A DNA stretch of 22,514 nt from an uncultured Haloferula sp. (lineage in GTDB: Bacteria; Verrucomicrobiota; Verrucomicrobiae; Verrucomicrobiales; Akkermansiaceae). Numbering within the stretch: position 1 is the stretch's first letter; every line of letters begins with the position of its first letter. Positions 8,307 through 15,999 of this stretch are shown here, in pieces. The notes under the pieces were generated by a model. That model searched no databases, was not told where the DNA came from, and worked only from the letters and a program-made list of their open reading frames with translations. The stretch spans positions 1 to 22,514 of the forward strand of contig CAMLOZ010000003.1 of the NCBI GenBank assembly GCA_946481625.1, given 5' to 3'. The position numbers and the translations under genes were made by a program.

Positions 8307-8588
8307 ATGCGTCTCACCTGCACCCTCGCACTGACCTGTCTGCTCGCTGCCTGCGCTCCGCCGAAAGCCGTGGAAGTGGCGGAAGAACCGATCGTGAAGC
8401 CGAAGATCAAAAGACCGGCTGCGGTTGAGGAAGCTCCGGCGGAACTGCGGATCGTGCAGCAGGGCGGCATGAAAACACCGGACTTGGCCCAGAAGCTCCC
8501 GGAACCCAAGGACTTGCGGCCCACGACCGAGCAGCCCAAGCAGGACGGGCCTACCGTTCGCGCCAAGGCACCGGGAACTAGCGAATGA
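8307..8588 (+). CDS. Small putative lipoprotein
   Basis: 93 residues from the ATG at 8307, chosen because it begins a lipoprotein signal peptide MRLTCTLALTCLLAAC with a good lipobox (LAAC, Cys16 as the lipidated residue). The frame is open upstream, with another ATG at about 8240. The mature part, about 77 residues, is rich in Pro, Lys, Glu and Ala and looks disordered, like a spacer or tether in the periplasm. No family is recognised. Its 3' end overlaps the convergent small secreted-protein gene by 11 bases. Confidence 0.6.
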   Translation: MRLTCTLALTCLLAACAPPKAVEVAEEPIVKPKIKRPAAVEEAPAELRIVQQGGMKTPDLAQKLPEPKDLRPTTEQPKQDGPTVRAKAPGTSE

Positions 8589-8898
8589 TGACCCGCACCC
8601 CGCCCGCCGGGAAGCAGCGGTAAAAACGGGGACTCCCGCAATGGAACCCGTATACCGGGTAAGCCAATCCCCATGGGGAAGACCAAGCCCGGCTCCGGCG
8701 ATGGCGGAAGGCTCCCTTCAACGCCCGGTCCCGGCGCTCTTCCCGCGCCACCCATTGGGGCACGAAGGGCTCCCGGGCCTCCGCGACAGGCTCCTCGATG
8801 AGGACCACTTTTCCCTTCGAGTCGTACCAGACCGTCTTCTCCCGCTCCGCGGCGGGGAGTGCCGCCGCCGCGAGGAAGAAGAAGATTTCCGCCTTCAT
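8578..8898 (-). CDS. Small secreted basic protein of unknown function
   Basis: 106 residues. The first 17 or so (MKAEIFFFLAAAALPAA) form a short signal peptide. The mature protein starts with EREKTVWYDSKGKVV, then a charged stretch and an Arg-rich region, and ends in an aromatic/Gly segment, AYPVYGFHCGSPRFYRCF, with two cysteines nine residues apart that could form a disulfide once exported. No family is recognised. The gene converges with the 93-residue lipoprotein (11-base overlap) and diverges from the RNA methyltransferase gene 68 bases away. The signal peptide supports it as a real gene rather than a chance frame. Confidence 0.6.
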   Translation of the reverse strand: MKAEIFFFLAAAALPAAEREKTVWYDSKGKVVLIEEPVAEAREPFVPQWVAREERRDRALKGAFRHRRSRAWSSPWGLAYPVYGFHCGSPRFYRCFPAGGVRVIIR

Positions 8899-8966
8899 GC
8901 TCCGAATGTGCCGCCGGGATTGCCGCTTGGCAAGCGCCCGCCCCCGCCCTACCCCGTTGCCTCCGC

Positions 8967-10181
8967 ATGCAGCGCCCGCCGAAGAAATTCCATCCCCACC
9001 CCTTCGCCTATCATCAGGAAATCGAGCTGCGGATCGATGCCCTGAGCAATCTCGGCATCGGGATCGGGCGGATCGATGGCTGGGTCGTCTTCGTGCCCTT
9101 CTGCCTGCCCGGCGAACTGGTGAAAGCCCGCGTCTTCCGCAACGACAAGAATTGCTCGCAGGCGGATCTCCTCGAAGTGCTGGAACCCGCCCCCGAGCGC
9201 ACGCCCCCCGGCTGCCCGCTCTTCGGCACCTGCGGCGGCTGCCAGTATCAGCACCTGACCTACGAGGCCCAGCTCGCGTGGAAGACCCGGCAGGTCGGCG
9301 AGCTACTGCTCCACATGGCGGGCATCGAGTTCCCGGTCGAGCCTTGCATCCCTTCCCCGCAGGTGTGGAATTACCGCTCGAAGATCACGCCGCACTTCGA
9401 CCGCCCGCGCGACGGCGTGATCGAGGGCATCGGTTTCCTGCCCATCGGCCGCCGCAGCGGGATCATCGACGTGCCGCAGTGCCCGATCGCCATGGCGGAG
9501 ATCAATGCCGCCCTGCCCCGCGAGCGCGCCTCGATCCGCCAGCGCGCGAAATCCTTCAAGAAGGGTGCCACCCTTTTGCTCCGGGCCACCGACGGCCGGG
9601 TCGAAACAAATCCGAACGCCGTGGTCACCGAACACGTCGGCGAGCTGTCCTTCGACTTCCTGGCCGGGGATTTCTTCCAGAACAATCCCTTCATCCTGCC
9701 CGCCTTCACCGGCCATGCAGGGTCGGAAGCCCGTGCCGGCGGCGCGCGCTTCCTCGTCGATGCCTACTGCGGTTCCGGCCTTTTCGCACTCACGCTGGCA
9801 AAGTATTTCGAACAGGTTGCCGGCGTGGAGGTGAACGAGTCCGCCGCCGATTGGGCGCGCCGCAATGCGGAAACGAACGGGATCACGAACGCGACTTTCA
9901 TGGCTGCCAGCGCCGAGGCGATCTTCGCCGACATCCAGTTCTCCCCGCAGGAAACCGCCGTGCTGATCGACCCGCCGCGGAAGGGCTGTTCCCCCGAATT
10001 CCTCGAACAGCTCATCGCCTTCGCCCCCTCCCGCGTGGTTTACGTGTCCTGCGACCCGGCAACGCAGGTTCGCGACCTCGCGATCCTCAAGCAAGGCGGC
10101 TTCAAGCTGGAGAAGGTCCAGCCCTTCGATCTCTTCCCGCACACCCGCCACCTCGAGTGCGTGATGACCCTGACCCGCTGA
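8967..10181 (+). CDS. RlmD/RumA-type RNA (uracil-5-)-methyltransferase
   Basis: 404 residues from the ATG at 8967, chosen because the TRAM-like N-terminal domain (residues about 15-75) begins just after it. The upstream in-frame extension is Arg/Pro-rich and looks non-coding. The enzyme transfers a methyl group from SAM to C5 of a specific uridine in rRNA or tRNA. Cys83, Cys89 and Cys92 (C-x5-C-x2-C) with Cys172 match the [4Fe-4S] ligand pattern of RlmD. FFQNNP (236-241) binds RNA/SAM, DAYCGSG (265-271) is SAM motif I, DPPRKG (335-340) follows, and SCDPAT contains the nucleophile Cys362. The HLE segment near 395-397 carries the general base Glu397. It could be RlmD (23S U1939) or another TrmA-superfamily enzyme; the exact uridine cannot be assigned. 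It is the first gene of a five-gene rightward run. Confidence 0.9.
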   Translation: MQRPPKKFHPHPFAYHQEIELRIDALSNLGIGIGRIDGWVVFVPFCLPGELVKARVFRNDKNCSQADLLEVLEPAPERTPPGCPLFGTCGGCQYQHLTYEAQLAWKTRQVGELLLHMAGIEFPVEPCIPSPQVWNYRSKITPHFDRPRDGVIEGIGFLPIGRRSGIIDVPQCPIAMAEINAALPRERASIRQRAKSFKKGATLLLRATDGRVETNPNAVVTEHVGELSFDFLAGDFFQNNPFILPAFTGHAGSEARAGGARFLVDAYCGSGLFALTLAKYFEQVAGVEVNESAADWARRNAETNGITNATFMAASAEAIFADIQFSPQETAVLIDPPRKGCSPEFLEQLIAFAPSRVVYVSCDPATQVRDLAILKQGGFKLEKVQPFDLFPHTRHLECVMTLTR

Positions 10182-10239
10182 ATAACACGCGGCGGCAGGC
10201 ATCGACACGCCCGCGATCCGGGCCTAGGGTCGGCGGCGG

Positions 10240-11358
10240 ATGACGCTCGCCGAGTTGGGTTGGGATGATTTTTTTGCCGAAGCTTTCGCCCCGTACAAGG
10301 CGAAGGGCTGGTTCCCCGCACGCCTGATCCGGGAGACGACGATCAATTACAGCGCCTTCGTCGGCGAAGATCCGGATGATGTGGAAGAGATCGATGTGGT
10401 CCTCTCTGGCAAGGTTTGGCACGAGGCGGAAACGGATGCCGACCTGCCCGCGGTGGGCGACTGGGTGGCGGTCGAGTTGGGAGGAGAGAACGAGGATCAC
10501 GTGATCCGCGCGAGCCTCCCGCGCAAGTCCTGCTTCTCCCGCAAGATGCCCGGCAAGAGCGTCGAGGAACAGGTCATCGGCGCAAACGTGGACGTGGTCG
10601 CCGTGGTCACCGATTCGGGCCCGGACCACAATCCCCGGCGGATGGAGCGCTACTTCACCCTGATCGGCCGCAGCGGCGCGAAGGCGGTGGTGCTGATCAA
10701 CAAATCCGATCTCTGCCCTCCGGAGCACAACGAGGCCTGCGCCGCGGAATTGCGCGCCCTCTCCGCCGACGCTGACATCCACGTGACCAGCGCCCTCACC
10801 GGCGAAGGGCTCGAGGTTCTCCAATCCTATCTCAAGGACGGCGTGACCATGTGCGTCGTCGGCTCTTCCGGCGTCGGCAAGTCCACTTTGGTCAACCAGC
10901 TCTACGGCGAGGAGTGGCAATGGACCAGCGAGGTAAACGACGTGACCGGCAAGGGCCGCCACACGACCACCTCCCGCGAGCTCGTCCCGCTGCCTTATGG
11001 AGGCATGCTGATCGATAACCCCGGCATGCGGGAGATCCAGATGTGGACCGACGAGCAGACGCTCCGCGAGAGCTTCGCCGATGTGGAGGCGATGGCCCTC
11101 GAATGCCGCTTCGCCGACTGCAAGCACGGCAACGACGCCGGTTGCGCGATCCGCGCCGCGGTCGAAGCGGGCAACCTCGATCTCCATCGGCTGGAAAGCT
11201 TCCTGCGGCTGGATGAGGAGATCCTCAAGCTCCGCAAACTTGCTAAGAAGCGGCAGATGACGGTCGAACGCTGGGCGAAGCGCAACCACCGCGTGAAAGC
11301 GCGAAACCTGAACGACCGGATCCAACTCGAAAAGGATGAGAAGGGGGATTGGGACTAG
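10240..11358 (+). CDS. rsgA: Ribosome small-subunit GTPase RsgA (YjeQ)
   Basis: 372 residues. RsgA is a circularly permuted GTPase that binds late 30S particles and releases assembly factors. The motif order shows the permutation: an N-terminal OB-fold region (about 1-110), then G4 NKSD at 154-157, the SALTGEG G5-like segment near 184-190, G1 GSSGVGKS at 208-215, the switch-I TTTSRE at 242-247, and G3 DNPGMRE at 259-265. A C-terminal zinc-binding subdomain has Cys289, Cys294, His296 and Cys302. The length is slightly above the usual 290-350 because of a longer N-terminal part. It lies 58 bases downstream of the RNA methyltransferase and 46 bases before the rhodanese gene. No strong Shine-Dalgarno is visible. 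Confidence 0.96.
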   Translation: MTLAELGWDDFFAEAFAPYKAKGWFPARLIRETTINYSAFVGEDPDDVEEIDVVLSGKVWHEAETDADLPAVGDWVAVELGGENEDHVIRASLPRKSCFSRKMPGKSVEEQVIGANVDVVAVVTDSGPDHNPRRMERYFTLIGRSGAKAVVLINKSDLCPPEHNEACAAELRALSADADIHVTSALTGEGLEVLQSYLKDGVTMCVVGSSGVGKSTLVNQLYGEEWQWTSEVNDVTGKGRHTTTSRELVPLPYGGMLIDNPGMREIQMWTDEQTLRESFADVEAMALECRFADCKHGNDAGCAIRAAVEAGNLDLHRLESFLRLDEEILKLRKLAKKRQMTVERWAKRNHRVKARNLNDRIQLEKDEKGDWD

Positions 11359-11404
11359 CCGGAATCCACTTGTGACCCGGCTCGCCCGCATTATCAGTGA
11401 CCTC

Positions 11405-11800
11405 ATGAGATCAATCGTCACAATCCTCATCACCTGCCTTCTCCCCGCGATTTCCCTGGCCGCCGAAGAAGCACCGCCAAACGGCCCCGTGAAGGTGGAG
11501 CAGGCGGAGAAGCAGATCGCCACCGGCATCCAGTTGCTCGATGTGCGCACCCTCGATGAATGGGAAGCGGGTTACATCAAGGGCGCGAAACTCGTGACCT
11601 TCGGCGAACAAGGATTCGTCGAAAAGGCGAAGGCTGCGGTCGATCCAAAGAAGCCGGTGCTCGTCTATTGCCGCAGTGGCAGGCGCACGGTGAAGGCCGC
11701 GAAAGAACTCCGCGACGCCGGTTTCACCACGGTCTCCGAGATGGAGGGTGGAATCATCGCTTGGGAGAAGGCCGGCAAACCGCTAGTGAAGGGCAAGTGA
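11405..11800 (+). CDS. Exported single-domain rhodanese
   Basis: 131 residues from the ATG at 11405, which opens a signal peptide (MRSIVTILITCLLPAISLAA, cut near residue 20). The rhodanese domain follows: LLDVRTLDEWEAGYIKGA (44-61), and the active-site loop CRSGRR with Cys89 as persulfide carrier, then EGGIIAWEKAGKPL. Single-domain rhodaneses of this type move sulfane sulfur or act in redox chemistry, and an exported one would work in the periplasm. Its stop codon TGA (11798-11800) overlaps the GTG start of the next gene (GTGA), so translation of the two is probably coupled. Confidence 0.93.
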   Translation: MRSIVTILITCLLPAISLAAEEAPPNGPVKVEQAEKQIATGIQLLDVRTLDEWEAGYIKGAKLVTFGEQGFVEKAKAAVDPKKPVLVYCRSGRRTVKAAKELRDAGFTTVSEMEGGIIAWEKAGKPLVKGK

Positions 11801-12522
11801 TCGCCCCCGTCAGAGTGCTCCCCTGGCTGCTTCCCGCCCTTTTCACCGCGTGCGCGAATCCCATCCTCACGCCAGCGCCCCGGTCACCCTTGCCACCAAC
11901 GCTGCTGCAGGAACTCAAGGTCGCGTGGCCGGAGAACCGCACCATCCACCTCGTCTTCCACGGCCACAGCGTACCCGCCGGGTATCACAAGACGCCGGTC
12001 GTAAAGCCCTTCGACTCCTATCCACTCTTGTCGTTGGAGAAGATCCAGAAGGCGAACCCCCATGCGGTGATCAACGCCATCGTCACCGCGATCAGCGGCG
12101 AGGACAGCATCAAGGGTGCCGCCCGCTTCGAGAAAGACGTGCTGACCCTGCGGCCCGACGTGATCTTCATCGACTACGCCCTCAACGACCGGCGCCTGCC
12201 CGAGGCGGACGTGGAGAAAGCCTGGCGCTCGATGGCCAGAGCCGCCAAGGCGAAGGGCGTGCCCGTGATCTTCCTGACGCCGACCGGCGCGGACAACGTG
12301 CGCTACGATGCGCCCGCCGAACCCCTTGAAATCCGCGCCGCGATCATCCGCAAGGTCGCCGCGGAAGAAGGCGTGCCCGTGGCCGATGTTTTCGCCGCTT
12401 GGAAGGCGGAGCTCGGGAAGGGGAAGAAACAGGAAAGCCTCCTCGCAACGGCGAATCATCCCAACCGCAAGGGGCACGAGCTAGCGGCGAAAGTCATCGC
12501 GGAGGTGTTCGGATTACGCTAG
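11797..12522 (+). CDS. SGNH/GDSL-hydrolase-like lipoprotein
   Basis: 241 residues from a GTG start at 11797 that overlaps the rhodanese stop. This start gives a lipoprotein signal peptide ending LFTAC, with Cys19 as candidate lipid anchor. SGNH-hydrolase blocks are visible: block I as HGHSVPAG with candidate nucleophile Ser58 (GHS instead of the common GDS), block II Gly101 in AISGED, block III YALND with Asn130, and block V NHPN with His221. These enzymes cleave esters (acyl, acetyl) on carbohydrates or lipids. With a lipid anchor it would act at the envelope, for example on acetylated polysaccharides, but the substrate is not shown by the sequence. The Asp two or three residues before the His is replaced by Ala-Asn. 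Confidence 0.85.
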   Translation: MIAPVRVLPWLLPALFTACANPILTPAPRSPLPPTLLQELKVAWPENRTIHLVFHGHSVPAGYHKTPVVKPFDSYPLLSLEKIQKANPHAVINAIVTAISGEDSIKGAARFEKDVLTLRPDVIFIDYALNDRRLPEADVEKAWRSMARAAKAKGVPVIFLTPTGADNVRYDAPAEPLEIRAAIIRKVAAEEGVPVADVFAAWKAELGKGKKQESLLATANHPNRKGHELAAKVIAEVFGLR

Positions 12523-12530
12523 GAGCAGGC

Positions 12531-12914
12531 ATGTCTTCGCGCAAGACAACGCGCCTCCCGAACAAAGAGACCGACGCCGAGTGGAGCTTCGATCATCAAG
12601 GAGACTACGCCAGGTCCGGAGCTTCGCGGCGGGAATTGGCCGTCGCCTTGGCGGTGGTCGCGGTGTGGGTCGCACTGGCTTTCGACCGAGGCGGGCTTGG
12701 TCCCGCCATCCGCTGCTTCGGCGCTTACTTGTTCCCGCTCGCCTACATCTGGAAGCGTGATATTTTCAGCTTTGTTAACCGCTTGGACCCCCTCTTTCCG
12801 AACATCGATACGCCGAGGTCGGAACGGTTGATCCGAATCGGCGGTTGGATGTGGCTCCTCATGCCGCTCTGGGTTGCCGCGCTCTCAAAGCTAGCGAGAT
12901 GGTCTGACGTTTGA
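12531..12914 (+). CDS. Small integral membrane protein of unknown function
   Basis: 127 residues from the ATG at 12531. A good Shine-Dalgarno, AGGAG at 12521-12525, begins inside the TAG stop codon of the preceding gene, which supports both the start and coupling. An N-terminal cytoplasmic-looking charged segment of about 36 residues is followed by hydrophobic segments at about 37-52, 58-72 and 103-120, giving two or three membrane spans, with a polar loop containing RLDPLFPNIDTPRSERLIR. No family is recognised. It ends a five-gene rightward run and converges with actP after 98 bases that contain only a weak short hairpin. Confidence 0.78.
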   Translation: MSSRKTTRLPNKETDAEWSFDHQGDYARSGASRRELAVALAVVAVWVALAFDRGGLGPAIRCFGAYLFPLAYIWKRDIFSFVNRLDPLFPNIDTPRSERLIRIGGWMWLLMPLWVAALSKLARWSDV

Positions 12915-13012
12915 TCATCACGAGAAACGCAGCAGGAAGATTCGATAAAGCGGAACTGTGCGCACAAGGCTTGGCTCGCGCCCATTCGGGGCATACTCGA
13001 TAGAAGTGCCAG

Positions 13013-14629
13013 TCAATGATCCACCGCCTTCTCCGCACCGAGACCCGTATGCGCGCGCACGCTGAACTCCGCGAACCTCGCTTCTGACTCCGCCTCACGC
13101 TTGCTGAAGAGCGTGCCGAAAATCGCCGCAAGGAAGCCGAGCGGAATGCTCACGATGCCCGGATTCGTCAGCGGGAAAAGCGCGGGGGACTGGATCAAAC
13201 GGCGCTTCGCGGCCGCCACTTCCGGGCCGTCGATTCCCATGACGCTCGGACTGAGGAGGATCAAGATGATGCTACTCGCCAAACCGACCAGCAATCCGGT
13301 GACAGCACCGGCGGTGTTGAAGCGCTTCCAGAAAACCGAAAGCACGATCACCGGCAGGTTCGCCGACGCAGCCACCGCGAACGCGAGGCCGACCAGGAAA
13401 GCCACGTTGATGTTCTGGAAGACGATCGCCAGGATGATCGAAATGGCCCCGACGAAGAAGGCCGCAATCCGCGCGATGCGCACCTCCTTGTGAGGGGCCA
13501 CTTCCTTCCCGTGATTGATCACGTTCGTATAGAAGTCGTGGGCGAAGGAAGTGCTCGCGCTGATCGTGAGCCCCGCCACCACGGCCAGGATGGTCGCGAA
13601 GGCCACCGCCGAAATGAAAGCGAAGAAGACATCGCCGCCGAGGAAGTGGGACAGCTCGGGTGCCGCCATGTTTTCGTTCGCGATGTTGTGCGGCTTGAGC
13701 AGCGTCGCCGCGCCGAAGCCGAGGAAGGTGGTGAGGATGTAGAAGACCCCGATGATCACCATCGCCCAAACCACCGACACGCGCGCGGTCTTCGCATCCG
13801 GCACGGTGTAAAAGCGCACCAGCACGTGCGGCAACCCAGCGGTGCCCAGCACGAGCGCGAGACCCAGCGAGAAGAGATCGAGCGGGCCCCATCCGCCGGA
13901 CTTGGCGGTCGCTTCGGCACCGAATTTCCAGCCGGGATCGAGGAAATTCCGTGTGACCTCGTTCCCCTTCGCATCCGTATAGGTGAGATGCGCGATGGCA
14001 TCGAAGAACTTGGTGAAGCTGAAGTCGCACTGCTTCATCACCAGGAAACTCAGCACGAAGGTCGCGCTCATCAGCAGGATCGCCTTGATGATCTGCACCC
14101 AGGTCGTGCCGTGCATGCCTCCGAAGACCACATACACGATCATCAGCACGCCCACACCGGCGATGGCCGAGTTCGGAGTGATCCATTCGTAGTCCTTCAG
14201 GAGCGTGCTCACCAGTACGCCCGCCCCGATCATCTGCGCCACCATGTAGAAGGTGGACACGGTCAGCGTGCTGAGCGAGGCGGCCGCGCGCACGGGCCGC
14301 GCCTTCAGACGGTAGGCCAGCAAGTCGGCCATCGTGTACTTGCCCGCATTCCGCAGCGGCTCCGCCACGATGAAGAGCACCGTGAGGTAGGCCACCAGGA
14401 AGCCGACGGAGTACATGAAGCCGTCGTAGCCGAAGAAGGCGATCATCCCGGAAATTCCCAGGAACGACGCGGCCGACATGTAGTCGCCCGCGACGGCCAG
14501 GCCGTTCTGCCAGCCCTTGATCGAGCGGCCGGCGGCGAAGTAGGCGCTGGATCCGGTGTTCTTCCGGGCGCTCCAGACGGTGATGCCCAGCGTGGCGACC
14601 ACGAAGGCGAGGAACATGGCGATGGTCAT
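13013..14629 (-). CDS. actP: ActP-type sodium:solute (acetate) symporter
   Basis: 538 residues from the ATG at 14629, 13 bases after the stop of the upstream DUF485 gene. The longer upstream frame overlaps that gene and was not used. This is a sodium:solute symporter family (LeuT-fold) protein with about 13 membrane spans. Visible family features are YFAAGRSIKGWQNGLAVAGDYMSAASFLG at the N-terminus and the GLPHVLVRFYTV segment typical of ActP-like acetate/monocarboxylate permeases. The usual partner, DUF485 (YjcH), lies immediately upstream. It probably imports acetate, pyruvate or other short monocarboxylates; the exact substrate is inferred. No acetyl-CoA synthetase gene is in the window, although acs is adjacent in enterobacteria. 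Confidence 0.93.
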   Translation of the reverse strand: MTIAMFLAFVVATLGITVWSARKNTGSSAYFAAGRSIKGWQNGLAVAGDYMSAASFLGISGMIAFFGYDGFMYSVGFLVAYLTVLFIVAEPLRNAGKYTMADLLAYRLKARPVRAAASLSTLTVSTFYMVAQMIGAGVLVSTLLKDYEWITPNSAIAGVGVLMIVYVVFGGMHGTTWVQIIKAILLMSATFVLSFLVMKQCDFSFTKFFDAIAHLTYTDAKGNEVTRNFLDPGWKFGAEATAKSGGWGPLDLFSLGLALVLGTAGLPHVLVRFYTVPDAKTARVSVVWAMVIIGVFYILTTFLGFGAATLLKPHNIANENMAAPELSHFLGGDVFFAFISAVAFATILAVVAGLTISASTSFAHDFYTNVINHGKEVAPHKEVRIARIAAFFVGAISIILAIVFQNINVAFLVGLAFAVAASANLPVIVLSVFWKRFNTAGAVTGLLVGLASSIILILLSPSVMGIDGPEVAAAKRRLIQSPALFPLTNPGIVSIPLGFLAAIFGTLFSKREAESEARFAEFSVRAHTGLGAEKAVDH

Positions 14630-14642
14630 GGCAACGGCAGGA

Positions 14643-14954
14643 TCAGTGTTTTTCGTCGCGGATGACAAACGCCGCCATGCGGTCCAGTTGGGCCGCCTTC
14701 CGCATGTAAATCCAGGCCATGCCCCAGGCCATGACGAACTGGGCGAGCGCGAAGAGGTAAGCACCGTTGATCTTTCCGATCAGCGGTTTCTTCATCAGTT
14801 CCGGGTGCCAGCCGACCATGTAGAGAAGCGCCCCGTAAAACAGGAGGAAGAAGACGCAGCAGGGGATGATGAAACGCTTCTTCGCCGCGATCAGCTCGGC
14901 GAATTCGGGTCGCGCGGCGAGCGCTTCCCAATCGGGTTTGGTCGGGTTTGCCAT
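14643..14954 (-). CDS. yjcH: DUF485 membrane protein (YjcH-like), ActP partner
   Basis: 103 residues, the usual length for DUF485. Two membrane spans are visible (about 27-47, IIPCCVFFLLFYGALLYMV, and about 65-85, AYLFALAQFVMAWGMAW), with a short soluble N-terminus containing the family-typical WEALAARPEFAELIAAKKRF. A good Shine-Dalgarno (GAGGGA) lies about five bases before the ATG on the minus strand. These proteins are encoded next to ActP-type symporters; their role in the transporter is not settled, but they probably act as a small accessory subunit. The gene is the first of a two-gene unit divergent from the deacetylase gene. Confidence 0.93.
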   Translation of the reverse strand: MANPTKPDWEALAARPEFAELIAAKKRFIIPCCVFFLLFYGALLYMVGWHPELMKKPLIGKINGAYLFALAQFVMAWGMAWIYMRKAAQLDRMAAFVIRDEKH

Positions 14955-15069
14955 GGATTCCCTCAGGCCCTAGCAGCCGCGGCGGAGGGTGTCAAAAACG
15001 CAAGGGGGTGATGCCACAGGGAAAATCCATTGGGCAAGGTGCCCGCCCTATGGTTCGGTGGGGGTCGCG

Positions 15070-15984
15070 ATGCGCTGCTTCTACTCGGCAGATCTGGAAC
15101 TCAAACTTCCCTCGGGCCATCCTTTTCCGATGGAGAAGTTCCGTATTTCCAAGGACATGCTCCTGGAAGGCGGGATCCTTCGGCCCGAGGAAATCGTGGA
15201 GGTGAAGGTGGCGGACAGCCACTTGCTGAAAGCCGTGCATGATACCGCGTACATCGAGCGCATTTATTCCGGTCTGCTCGACCGCAAGGAGCAGGTCCAG
15301 CTCGGACTGCCCGTCACGCCCCAGCTCTACCAGCGCAGCGCGACCGAGGTGGAAGCCACCCGCCAGACCTGCCACGCGGCGCTGGCGGAGGGAGTCGCGG
15401 TCTGCCTTGCGGGCGGCACCCATCACGCCTTCCGCGAACACGGCGAAGGCTACTGCGTTTTCAACGACGTCGCGATCGCCATCCGCGACCTCCAAGCCAA
15501 GCAACCGGGCATCAAGGTGATGGTCGTGGATACGGATGCGCATCAGGGAAACGGCACCGCGGCCATCCTCGGCGACGATCCGCGCGTTTTCACCTACTCG
15601 ATCCACGTCGGCCGGAACTACCCGACCCAGAAGATCGCCGGCTCGATGGACGTGGAAACCGTGCGCTACGTGGAGGGCGAGATGTATCTCAAGCAGCTCT
15701 TCAGCACGCTCGCGGCCGCCCTCGATACCTTCGCGCCGGACCTCGTGATCTGGATCGCGGGTGCGGACAACCACCGCAACGACCGCTTCGGGCAGATGCA
15801 TTTGTCCGTGAAGGATCTCCAGAAGCGCGACGACGTGCTGCTGCGCGCCTTCATCCGCAACCGCGTGCCCGTGGCGGTGCTTTACGGCGGCGGCTACAAC
15901 CGCCAGACGGATTTCACCGCGAAGATCCACCGCAACACGGTGGCCACCGCCAAGAAGCTGGCGACGGAGTTCAGAGGACTGTAA
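15070..15984 (+). CDS. HDAC11-like (class IV type) histone-deacetylase-family protein
   Basis: 304 residues from the ATG at 15070, preceded by GGTGGGGG. The longer in-frame start (14989) lacks family sequence. It is a Zn-dependent arginase-fold deacetylase, which removes acetyl or other acyl groups from lysine, polyamines or small molecules and releases acetate. Motifs: GGTHHAF with His118/His119 (charge relay), GYCVFND (127-133), DTDAHQGNG with zinc ligands Asp156 and His158, GADNHRND with Asp233 as third ligand, and GGGYNR with catalytic Tyr276. The D-R-F-G after the third ligand, in place of DPLG, matches the small HDAC11-like bacterial group. It is divergent from the acetate-transport pair across 115 bases. 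The natural substrate cannot be read from sequence. Confidence 0.92.
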   Translation: MRCFYSADLELKLPSGHPFPMEKFRISKDMLLEGGILRPEEIVEVKVADSHLLKAVHDTAYIERIYSGLLDRKEQVQLGLPVTPQLYQRSATEVEATRQTCHAALAEGVAVCLAGGTHHAFREHGEGYCVFNDVAIAIRDLQAKQPGIKVMVVDTDAHQGNGTAAILGDDPRVFTYSIHVGRNYPTQKIAGSMDVETVRYVEGEMYLKQLFSTLAAALDTFAPDLVIWIAGADNHRNDRFGQMHLSVKDLQKRDDVLLRAFIRNRVPVAVLYGGGYNRQTDFTAKIHRNTVATAKKLATEFRGL

Positions 15985-15999
15985 GACAAACGGTTCTGC

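Noticed and set aside
10102..11550. Leftward 482-codon frame over rsgA
   Set aside because: It is antisense to rsgA, whose G motifs are intact and in order.
12915..13012. Possible terminator between the convergent small membrane protein and actP
   Set aside because: Only a 4-bp stem (GCCC/GGGC) with a 5-base loop and no T-run is present, which is too weak to call.
13490..14665. Rightward 391-codon frame over the symporter
   Set aside because: It is His/Arg-rich antisense of the membrane-protein gene, with no signal or domain.
15985..15999. Terminator between the deacetylase and rlmN
   Set aside because: Only 15 bases separate the stop codons and there is no inverted repeat there.
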